Assembly: GCA_003427395.1 (NCBI GenBank)
Contig: BFEA01000290.1
Coordinates: 1,307,139-1,328,965, forward strand
DNA from: Chara braunii
Taxonomy: Eukaryota; Streptophyta; Charophyceae; Charales; Characeae
DNA: 21,827 nucleotides
Direction: 5' to 3'
Positions 9,380 through 16,616 of the stretch are shown piece after piece. Under the pieces are notes generated by a model, which searched no databases, was not told the DNA's origin, and was given only the letters and a program-made list of their open reading frames with translations. A program made the position numbers and the translations under genes. Each line of letters starts with the position of its first letter. The first letter of the stretch is position 1.

Positions 9380-11400
9380 GGATTAGCTGGATAACTTCTG
9401 CGGGATGGGGTCCGGACCAAGAAAGTCTACGGAGAGGAGATGACGAGGTAACGGGGTGGTTGGTAATGGAGAAGGGGGCGTAGAGGGTCGGCAGGGGGGT
9501 CGGGTGATCGGGATAGGATTGGGGCGAGAAGGGAGTGGTCTCAGTTCGGAGTTGGAGGGGGATTGAATTGGGGATCGGGTGATCGGGTGGGGTCAGATTG
9601 GAGTTGGGAGAGGGGTGAGGACGGTGTTGTGGTGGGAGTGGTTCACTTGAGGTAAGGGTCGGATCGAAAATGGGAGAAGGAGGAAAAGGGGTGAGATTGG
9701 GAATGAAAAGGGGGTGAGAAGAAGACGATGTAGGAGTGAGATGGATGAATCGGGATCGGGGTGGTAGCGAGTCGGGAGCTGGGGGACAGATCGNGGATGA
9801 GTGTTGGGAGAGGGTGGTGTCGAAGAGGAGTCGGGGGTGGGAACGGTGTGGAATCGGGATGGGGTTGGGTTGGTATCGGGGAGGGATCGGGTCGAAGTCG
9901 GGTAGAGATTGGGACGGGGTCGGGATGGGTTCGGATTGGGATCGGGATAGGGTTAGGAGTGGGATGGGGTCGGGATGGGGTCGGGATGGGATGAGCTGGG
10001 ATCGCAAGGCGGTTGTGTTGACGGGGATGAGAGTTGGGAGAGAGTGGTTTCGAAGAGGAGTCGGGGGTGTGAACGGTGTGGAGTCGGGATGGGGTTGGGT
10101 TGGTATCAGAGTGGGATCGGGTTGCAGTCGGGTAGAGATTGGGATGGGCTCGGGGTGGGTTCGGATTGGGACCGAGATGGGGTCGGGAATGGGATGGGGT
10201 CGGGATGGGACGTGCAGGGATCGCGAAGTGGTTGCGTAGGGATCGGGATAGGACTGGGATATGGTCGGTTTTCGTTTAGGGAGGGGTCTGGGAAAGAACG
10301 AGGTGGGGACGAGGTAGATGCACTTCAAAGGTGGAATGGGATAGGGATCGAAGATGGTTAAGAGAGATGAAAGGACCAAACTGTGTTATCAACGGAGCCG
10401 ATTGGTGGGGTCTGGTTGAGACTGGGCAGGTGTTGGAATGAGATCGGGTTGGAATCGGGGTGGGGTCGGGGTTGAATCAGGTTGAGGTAGGACGGGAAAT
10501 GGGAATGAGATGGGGTTGAAATGGGGTCGGGATGGGGTAGAGCTAGGGTCGGGTTGCGGTCGGGGTGGGATCGCGGCGAGCGCGAGGGGGGGCTAAGGAG
10601 GGTGCGTTTCGGAAGTAAGATGGGGTGAGGTTGCGAAAGGATTGGGGAGGAAGTGGAGTAGAGTGGCGATTGTAATTGAGAAGGGAAATGCTGGAGTCAA
10701 TAACGAAGAAGAGAAACTAAAAGGATTGAAATCGAGATTGATATCGAGGTTGGGATCGGGGTTGGAGACGGGAGAAAAGAAGATTGAAAAGGGAGGTTGG
10801 GATTAAGATTGAAAGTGAAATTGAAGAAGAGGTTGAGATCGAAGTTGAAAAAGAAGAAGAGAATGACTCAGAGACGGGGGTAATCGGGATCAATCCGGGG
10901 AGCGGATTGAGTTGAGGTGGACTTGAGCCGGAACAAGATTGAAAGGTCGTCGAAGCCGGCCGTAAGCGGGGACGAAATTGGGAACAATGTTGGAATCAGG
11001 AGTGAAATTGAAGCAGACCGGATTTGGGGGGCGCCCCTTTTTGGGGTTGAGGGAGAGAAAACGAACTACAAGAAGCAAGCGAAAGCTATTGGGAGGGGTG
11101 AGTAGACGACAGTGGCGAAAGGAATGATCTCAGGGTCGGGTCAGACTGACAGTCGGAAGAGAGTTGAGCGCGAGTCACGCTGAGTCGAGGAGGATTACAA
11201 AGTGAGAGAAGTTGAGGTGAGGTTGGGATCGAGTGAAGAATTGAGTGGGATGAAGTTGGGGGGGGGAATTGATACGAATAATAGGGATCAAAGTGACATC
11301 GGAAGGAGGCTGGAAAAGGATAGAGAAGAGAGGCGATCGGAGAGTGAGTGGACAGGAGTCAGTCAGAGGGGGATGAAGAGTTGAAAGAAGGGATGAATAA
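9380..11400. repeat. G-rich (plus) / C-rich (minus) degenerate minisatellite
   Basis: Strong strand asymmetry: the plus strand is built of variants of TCGGGATGGGG and GGTCGGGAT, grading into purine-rich GAAGTTGAG-type sequence towards 10700-11400. Many closely spaced GGG and GGGG runs give quadruplex potential on the plus strand, that is, antisense to the LINE RNA. Long open frames on both strands here (for example 9736-10239 plus and 9255-10379 minus) are by-products of the composition. Confidence 0.8.
9795..10254 (+). repeat. Tandem duplication of a 230-bp unit
   Basis: GGATGAGTGTTGGGAG at 9795 and GGATGAGAGTTGGGAG at 10025 begin two long similar units (9795-10024 and 10025 to about 10254). 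They share CGAAGAGGAGTCGGGGGTG, GGTGTGGA.TCGGGATGGGG and GTCGGGTAGAGATTGGGA in order. Towards their ends the offset drops from 230 to 219, because unit 1 has one extra 11-bp TCGGGATGGGG copy. Confidence 0.85.
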
Positions 11401-11539
11401 GGACTGGACAGGGACGGGGGTCGGATGTGGAAATTAGCGAGTTGCTCTCACTGCTGATGTTGGTCCTCTTGGAGCTCTGGAATTCGGTGACGGCTGTACT
11501 TGATTACTTCAGGATGTTCGGCGTTGTCCCACTTTTGCG

Positions 11540-11790
11540 ATGGCAAGGGCGCATGCGCGCCTCTTAAAGTCCGGGCGATGCCCTCCTAGCGGCTTCCCTC
11601 CTGCATTCATTCTACTCGGTGGCCATGAAGGAGCGCGCGCGCGCGGGGCGCGCGCTTGTGGTGTCCGACGTGGGTCGAGCTATGGCGAGAGCGCGACCTT
11701 CAGAGCAGTTCGAGTCCATGCCCGTGCAGGGCCAGGGGACGGCGCGGCGCGAGCGCAGCGATGAGCTAACCGGACGGCGCTAACGCGCAA
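11540..11790 (-). promoter_or_regulatory. CpG-rich block at LINE 5' end, possible internal promoter
   Basis: Dense CpG, including an alternating GC tract (11632-11655, GCGCGCGCGC either side of GGGG), about 75-325 bp inside the inferred 5' end in sense orientation. Internal promoters of LINEs lie in the 5' UTR, so this is a reasonable place for one. I see no clear core motif, so the regulatory role is inference. Confidence 0.3.
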
Positions 11791-11807
11791 CTGGGCAATT
11801 TCTCCCT

Positions 11808-11839
11808 AGAAGAAGAAGAAGAAGAAGAAGAAGAAGAAG
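11808..11839 (+). repeat. (GAA)n trinucleotide repeat
   Basis: About ten AGA/GAA units, lying 27-58 bp inside the inferred LINE 5' end. In LINE sense it reads (TTC)n. Confidence 0.9.
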
Positions 11840-11865
11840 GAGGTATTCTTGGGTGTAGTTTTTCC

Positions 11866-11881
11866 TCCTCTCTCCTATTGT
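11866..11881. repeat. LINE target-site duplication, 5' copy
   Basis: Exact match to 1139-1154. The preceding base differs between copies (C here, A there), giving a sharp outer limit. In minus sense the element starts GGAAAAAC just after this copy. Confidence 0.75.
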
Positions 11882-12120
11882 ACTACGTTGATTTTTCATT
11901 TCCAAGCTCCTACATCGCGGAAATTTTTATTTTTGCTTTTCGTCACAGATTGACAGATATCTTTAGATTTTAAAATATAATGAAAGAGGAAAACACTCTC
12001 TTGCCACTGCTTTGCAGATGAAAACTGCACACTCCACACCCCTTCATGGTGGTCACTGACTGATTAATATCTTGATCCCCCCAATGAATTTGCCATGAAT
12101 ATTTATGAAATGAAAGAAAT
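11882..12120. other. AT-rich spacer
   Basis: AT-rich sequence with no gene or repeat recognised. It is the former neighbour of position 1138 before LINE insertion. Confidence 0.5.
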
Positions 12121-12790
12121 GTGAGGCCCCAGGCCGCACACCCAGGTAGGCTAGGGCTGTAGACCCTAAGTCGACGTCTCATCCGACCAACTACCTGGGC
12201 CTGTAGGGGCTGGACTGGTAGGCCGTCCCTATAAGCAGAGGAAGAGCCCTACTGAACAAATGAGCGGACCGGGGCTCGGGGCAGCATTCGGGCAGGTTGC
12301 GGCCTGGACGCAGCAGTGCTACCGTTTGTGTGAGCGCAGCCGAGCAGGCAGACAGCATGACCAGTGGCACTGGAATTAGGCGGGCGCCATAGCTGAACTG
12401 TCGCAGTGGGAGAAGGGTGATGAGGCGTGGGGGATGTCCTTCAGTGGTGGGGAAGGCTGTGGGAGGTTGGCAGATACTTACCTGGTGATCTGCGGGAGAG
12501 CTCCGGTCTGGACAGAGTCCGAGAGACTCTTCAGCGGTCATTGACATGGCTGGAACAGAGCTCAGCGGCCCGTTAGACGATAGGCTGGGCGAGGTGGTAT
12601 TATAGGCATGCCGCATGCAGACCTAAGTTGAGGACCACTACTTTGTTGTTTTATTGATTGAAAGAAGGCGAGAAGCGGGCTTTCATTATCAAGAGACTTC
12701 ATTGTTTTGTGTTCTTGCATTGGTTTGATTGTGGCCTTGTCAGTTCAGCTTTCCGTCTTGTCGACTGATGCATGCTGTTTAAACCACCGG
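12121..12790 (+). repeat. Dispersed repeat family, diverged copy A
   Basis: It starts GAGGCCCCAGGCC. GCCATAGC at 12386-12393 is followed 95 bp on by CCTGGTG (12481-12487). The tail 12638 to about 12775 aligns with copy B, including GGGCTTTCATTATCAAGAGA (12677-12696), where B has GGGCTTTCATTGTGAAGAGA. On the minus strand CCAGGTAAGTAT (12474-12485) is a perfect 5' splice-donor consensus. Open frames on the minus strand (12191-12616) share only weak resemblance with those of the other copies and carry no known domain. Confidence 0.6.
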
Positions 12791-12934
12791 TACCTCCACG
12801 TTTTTAGGCCGTTAACGCGGTGGCTGAATCGGTGCGCCGCACGGGTCCATATGCATTTGCGTCAGAGCCTCCCCATACTGGTGGTTTAATGAGTTCATTT
12901 GGTCAGGGTTTTTCGAGTTCTCGTTCCTTGCGTA

Positions 12935-13463
12935 AGTGTGTGAGGCTTCAGGCCTCAGCGGCCCGAAGCGAAGGCTGCGCAAGCAAGGCCCGGTCGGCCC
13001 TAAGTGAAGGTCACGGCCTGAGAAAGAGCTCGGGGGGACTTTTTGAGCCGACGCAGGTAACTACCCAGTAGGTCCTGTCAGGATATAGTCCTGGCAGTAC
13101 CTGGGTCGGGACCCAGGCCGGTAGGAACTGCCTACCAGAGACCCAGACCTTGCCAGACCATGACAAAGAGAAGAGGGCGAGGAGAAGAGTGGAGAGCGGG
13201 CAGTATCAGGCGACAGTGCTGTTGGAGCGCATGCTGAAGCCCTCGCCCAAGAGAAGGGAAGAGCAGAACCATGCTGGCTGCTCCTCGGTTGTGAGCTGCC
13301 ATAGCTGGGTTGGCGAGCACTGTGCAGGGGAGAAGGTGGTGAGTGGTCAGAGTTGGTCATGGAATGAGAGCGGCAGTGGGGACTGGAGGATATTTTCCTG
13401 GTGTGTGGTCAGGAAAGGGGAGCAGCATCTTTGTGATTAGACTCCTCAGCAGCATCTGGCAAG

Positions 13464-13552
<89 letters not shown>

Positions 13553-13765
13553 TGGGCTGGTATGTAGGTCACCGTAGCAGAGCAAGTGTAGGTTGACATA
13601 TCATAGCTAAGGCTACTTCTACTGCGTTGTTGCATTGATTGTCGGAGGATCAAAGAGGGCTTTCATTGTGAAGAGACTTTCGTGTTCCATGTGACGTCAG
13701 ATTGCTTTGCTTTCGGCTTTGTCAATCTGCTTTCAATCTGGTTTACTCGCATATGTTCTACAGTG
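12935..13765 (+). repeat. Dispersed repeat family, diverged copy B
   Basis: Shares GCCCTAAGTGAAGG (12997-13010) with copy C and GCCATAGC (13298-13305) with copies A and C, followed 99 bp on by CCTGGTG (13397-13403). The tail (13619-13765) aligns with copy A. TGACGTCA (13692-13699) followed by CTTTCGGCTT is also seen in copy C. A GA microsatellite sits inside it and accounts for its greater length. The splice-donor-like site of copy A is degraded here. Confidence 0.6.
13467..13548 (+). repeat. (AG)41 microsatellite
   Basis: 82 bp of perfect AG dinucleotide inside repeat copy B. The true length is uncertain because such tracts are hard to assemble. Confidence 0.97.
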
Positions 13766-14326
13766 AGCGCTTGCATCTCGTGCAAAGCACTAGTAAACGT
13801 AACTGGTGAAGTGAATATTTGAAAAAGTTCCACCGGTGCGGACTCTGAAGATTGAAAATAGTTAAATTAACTGAAATACAGCAACAATGTCAAGGCTCTG
13901 TCTTCCCTGAACGCAACGCATGGTCATCATGAATGTATATAAGGGCCAATACCAACTCACTAATAAGGCTGCAATCAGATTCGCTTCCTTCTCCACTTCG
14001 CACACATGCAAACAGATGGCGATTCACACTGGCGCCAAGCGCCCACTCAAAGCTCAGAGATATGGAAACCGAGAACACAGTTCAGATGCAAACTCGCTTC
14101 AACAGGCTATGGCGCATCAGCGCCTGTACGTCCCAACTCTCGACGCTGTGTCCTGCACCACTGTTCGCACACACTCAAATCCGGATCACCCTGAATACCC
14201 CACACCCATTCCCTGTATCACACAATCGTATACACACACTAACACCTAACACTAGCTATGGCGGCTATGGCTGCCGGCTACTACTAGCTATGGCGTACTG
14301 ACTCCTTCAAGACCACTTCGACCTCG
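13766..14326. other. Non-coding region, nothing conserved recognised
   Basis: Overlapping open frames of 109 and 122 codons (13920-14249 and 13933-14301, plus strand) have no recognisable domain and mutually exclusive frames. A TATA-like site lies at their start. Four copies of the octamer GCTATGGC lie at 14106, 14255, 14264 and 14287. Confidence 0.4.
13936..13943 (+). promoter_or_regulatory. TATA-box-like site, plus strand
   Basis: TATATAAG in ordinary sequence context. No convincing downstream gene supports it, so it may be chance. Confidence 0.25.
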
Positions 14327-14392
14327 GGCATCTGCAGACCACCTCGCACAAGACGCTCAGGCATCTGCAGACCACCTCGCACAAGACGCTCG
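14327..14392 (-). repeat. 33-bp tandem duplication
   Basis: Two near-identical units, GGCATCTGCAGACCACCTCG followed by CACAAGACGCTC, start at 14327 and 14360. They lie downstream of a minus-strand TATA box, and a short open frame there (14284-14505) is duplicated with them. Confidence 0.9.
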
Positions 14393-14450
14393 GGCAGCGC
14401 TTCCGCATGGCTCACCCAGGAATGAATGAATGGCTGGACGCTGCCTCTTG

Positions 14451-14457
14451 ATTTATA
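14451..14457 (-). promoter_or_regulatory. TATA box, minus strand
   Basis: TATAAAT in minus-strand sense, about 220 bp downstream of the 31-bp repeats. Its position fits the core promoter of a minus-strand LTR. Confidence 0.4.
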
Positions 14458-14674
14458 CTTCTGTAGGTCATTGGTCTGCCCTTTTCCACCGGGCCCATGG
14501 TGCACACAGTCCCTCGTGGTACTTGCTGACTGTGCAAAGTGAGACTGGGACTGGGTACCGCTGACTAAGCGAAGTTGGACTCACCACTTGCCCACTTGCC
14601 TCTGGCCTGCTGTGTATAACGTGAGAAGAAGATTGAAAGGCCACTTCCGGACCTTCCGGAAGTTGCGGACTTGG

Positions 14675-14798
14675 CCTTTCAGGACTGTAGCAGCTACGAC
14701 CTTGACCTTTCAGGACTGTAGCAGCTACGACCTTGACCTTTCAGGACTGTAGCAGCTACGACCTTGACCTTTCAGAACTTCAACAACTATGAGCCGTA
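14675..14798 (-). repeat. 31-bp tandem repeat, three units plus a diverged fourth
   Basis: CCTTTCAGGACTGTAGCAGC followed by TACGACCTTGA starts at 14675, 14706 and 14737. The unit at 14768 is diverged after TTCAGAACTTCAACAACTA. Confidence 0.95.
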
Positions 14799-14935
14799 TG
14801 CAGGTATGACCCCTACTTTGTCAGGTCTAAGGTTCAAGACACGACAACTAGTCAGACCTACGACAGACAACTTTCAGCTACTAACACACAGGTCACGGGT
14901 TCAAGACTCACAGGGTCGACTTGATACTGTACACA

Positions 14936-14955
14936 GGTAAGGTAAGGTAAGGTGA
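14936..14955 (+). repeat. GGTAA pentamer repeat
   Basis: Three GGTAA units and one GGTGA follow ACACA, so the start also reads as a plus-strand splice-donor consensus CAG/GTAAG. No exon evidence supports splicing here. Confidence 0.85.
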
Positions 14956-15066
14956 GGTCTGGGGATCGAGCCCTGGGATCCACATCTGTGTCTGCAAAAA
15001 AGGTGAAAACCGTTTCACTCCCGCCGCCGGGCCGCCGGCGTAAATTCGAGGTCTTCCGAGAATACT

Positions 15067-16616
15067 TCAGTCCAAGGCTGGAATTTTACCTTTCTTACCT
15101 CTCTCATAGGCGCGAACTACATCGGGAGCGGTCTCAAGCAGTTCTGTTTGTGTAAATCAGCGGTCGTCCTCTGGGTCCTGAAAAGCGAATCTGACCTTAT
15201 ACTGTTTCTGTGGACGACCCCTACCTCCTGTTCTGAAGACATCTTCACCTACGATGCCGTCAATGTCGTACCTTCCATCCATGTCTGGAGGGATCATGGA
15301 TCTTCGTGATGGAAATTGTTGACTTGTGATACAAGGCAGCAACTTTGACGCATGAAACACTGGGTAGGTGTGGAGGTGCGCTGGAATCTCGACTGTGTAG
15401 GACGGTCCATCCTCTCCGCCCTTGACTTCTAAGACTGACCACGGTCCTCGGTATGCAGGCAGTAACTTTCGGGAAATGTTCTCCTCAGGAACAAACTCGT
15501 TGGACTTGACCCAGACTAAGTCACCTACTTGAAACTGTGATGGGCGACGATGCTTGTTGGCTTGTTCTATCATTCTATGTTGGGCCTTCCTGAAGTTCTC
15601 CGTGGTGGTAGCAATCTCCTTTTCATAGTGTCATGCAAACTCCCTAGTACCAGGTGGTAGCCTTTGAATCGGAGCCCGGTTCAGTCCCTCAAACGGTGTA
15701 CGTGGTCTAAAGGACTTATGTAACTCGTTGGGAGTGCGACACGTCGCTAAGTGCACATTGTTATTGTATGCGCTGGCTACCTTGGGAAGCATCTCATCCC
15801 AGTTAAGCTGATCAGGTCTAATATACATTTTGAGAACTTGCTGCAGGATTTTGTTCATCTGTTCAGTCTGACCGTTAGTCTCATGGTGACGGTCAGATGA
15901 CATTAACAACCTAGAGCCATAGACTTTCATCAGCTCCTGCCAGTTCTGACTAGTGAACCTGGTATCTCTGTCACTAACTATTGACAGCGGGAGACCATGT
16001 TCACTGACCCAATGATCGAAGAACTTGTCTATAACTAAATCTGCCCGTGCCTCTGCGGGTAAAGGAACAAAAACTGCATATTTACTAAATCTATCAACTA
16101 TAACCATGACTTGGCTCTTGCGATGCCTACTCTTGACCCCAGCATCCATAAAGTCAATGGACACAGAATCTCCGGGTCCTGTGGGAATAGGCAAGGGTTT
16201 GAGAAGACCGAGAGGGGCCCGCGTAGTGGTCTTATTCCGTAGGTAGACTTTGCAACTACGTACATACTCTATGCAATCAGCTTTCATACATGGCCATGTA
16301 TACGTGCGTATGAGGTTGGCTAGTGTCTTTTGCCAACCAAAATGTCCCTCTGTGTTGTGACATTCCCCTAGGATCAAACTACGGATCTCTTCACTGTCGG
16401 GAACGCACAAACGGTCAGCTACGTTAGTCTTCTCAAATAGTAACTCTTCTGTAGTGCGGTAGTCTGGCTCAGACTTTGGAGACTCCTTAACTTTGTTGAG
16501 GAGATCACTATAAATAGAGTCCTGCGCATATGCCTCTTTGACTTTCTGTTGCAAGTCTCCCTATATCCAGATAATGAACTATCGCTCCAAAGTAATCAGC
16601 TCTTCTACTTAGAGCG
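15067..16616 (-). pseudogene. gypsy integrase and chromodomain-like tail, interrupted
   Basis: Integrase would join element DNA to the host genome. The main open part (15631-16554) has the N-terminal zinc region with both His (CHNTEGH) and the first Cys, but the second Cys position is Tyr (codon 16243-16245). The catalytic triad is present: SIDFMD, SDRDTRF and NGQTEQ, with exactly 35 residues between the second Asp and the Glu (DD35E). A TGA at 15631-15633 interrupts the frame, which continues in phase with a GPW-type motif (LPAYRGPWSVLEV) and ends in a chromodomain-like segment (VGEDVFRTGGRGRPQKQYKV). That segment is itself cut by a TGA at 15157-15159; sequence beyond it stays coherent to a TGA at 15067. 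Start codons here are not meaningful, since it was part of a polyprotein. Confidence 0.88.

Larger units (their letters stand above)
1155..11865 (-). mobile_element. LINE (non-LTR) retrotransposon, about 10.7 kb
   Basis: The element is read from the minus strand, from a 5' end near 11865 to an A-rich tail near 1155, with an exact 16-bp direct repeat outside both ends. In order it holds a long 5' UTR (9151-11865), ORF1 with a zinc knuckle (7318-9150), an unrecognised middle frame (6594-7184), ORF2 with AP endonuclease and RT (3177-6314), a severed C-terminal zinc region (1823-3176), a 3' UTR and the tail. The domain order and tail match L1-like plant LINEs that insert by target-primed reverse transcription. 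The total is long for this class, mostly because of the 2.7-kb leader. The alternative is that the leader region is older DNA and the direct repeat is coincidental; its position beside the tail argues against that. Confidence 0.82.
9151..11865 (-). other. LINE 5' UTR / leader, about 2.7 kb
   Basis: This is the stretch between the ORF1 start codon and the inferred 5' end. In sense order it begins GGAAAAACTACACCC, then has a (TTC)n tract, a CpG-rich block (11540-11790), about 2 kb of pyrimidine-rich degenerate repeats, and a short ordinary segment before ORF1. Assignment to the LINE rests on the target-site duplication. No convincing conserved protein lies in it. A 374-codon open frame at 9255-10379 (Pro/Ser/Thr/His-rich, beginning with TTG) follows the repeat composition and is not called a gene. 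Confidence 0.6.
14393..15066 (-). other. Candidate U3 end of the gypsy 3' LTR (unproven)
   Basis: This follows the last possible coding base of the gypsy element in sense direction. In minus-strand order it holds a GC-rich stretch, GGTAA-type repeats, four 31-bp units and a canonical TATA box, an arrangement like enhancer plus core promoter in an LTR U3. I could not find a matching copy near the other end, so LTR status is inference. A degenerate promoter of unrelated origin is possible. Confidence 0.3.

Noticed and set aside
9736-10361. Gly/Trp/Arg-rich open frames on the plus strand in the G-rich region
   Set aside because: Both strands and several frames are open at once and peptides mirror the 11-bp repeat, so these are composition artefacts.
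12474-12640. A U1 snRNA gene starting ATACTTACCTGG
   Set aside because: Only the first 12 bases match. The U1 first-loop sequence and Sm site were not found downstream, so no functional gene is called.
13467-13548. CRISPR-like or coding repeat
   Set aside because: It is a plain dinucleotide microsatellite; there are no spacer-separated direct repeats anywhere in the window.
13920-14301. Small host gene downstream of the plus-strand TATA box
   Set aside because: Two overlapping frames of similar length, no domain, no codon bias apparent, and no splice or termination evidence.
14956-14985. tRNA-like T-arm sequence GGGGATCGAGCCCTGGG
   Set aside because: No anticodon arm or A box at suitable distance; isolated resemblance only.
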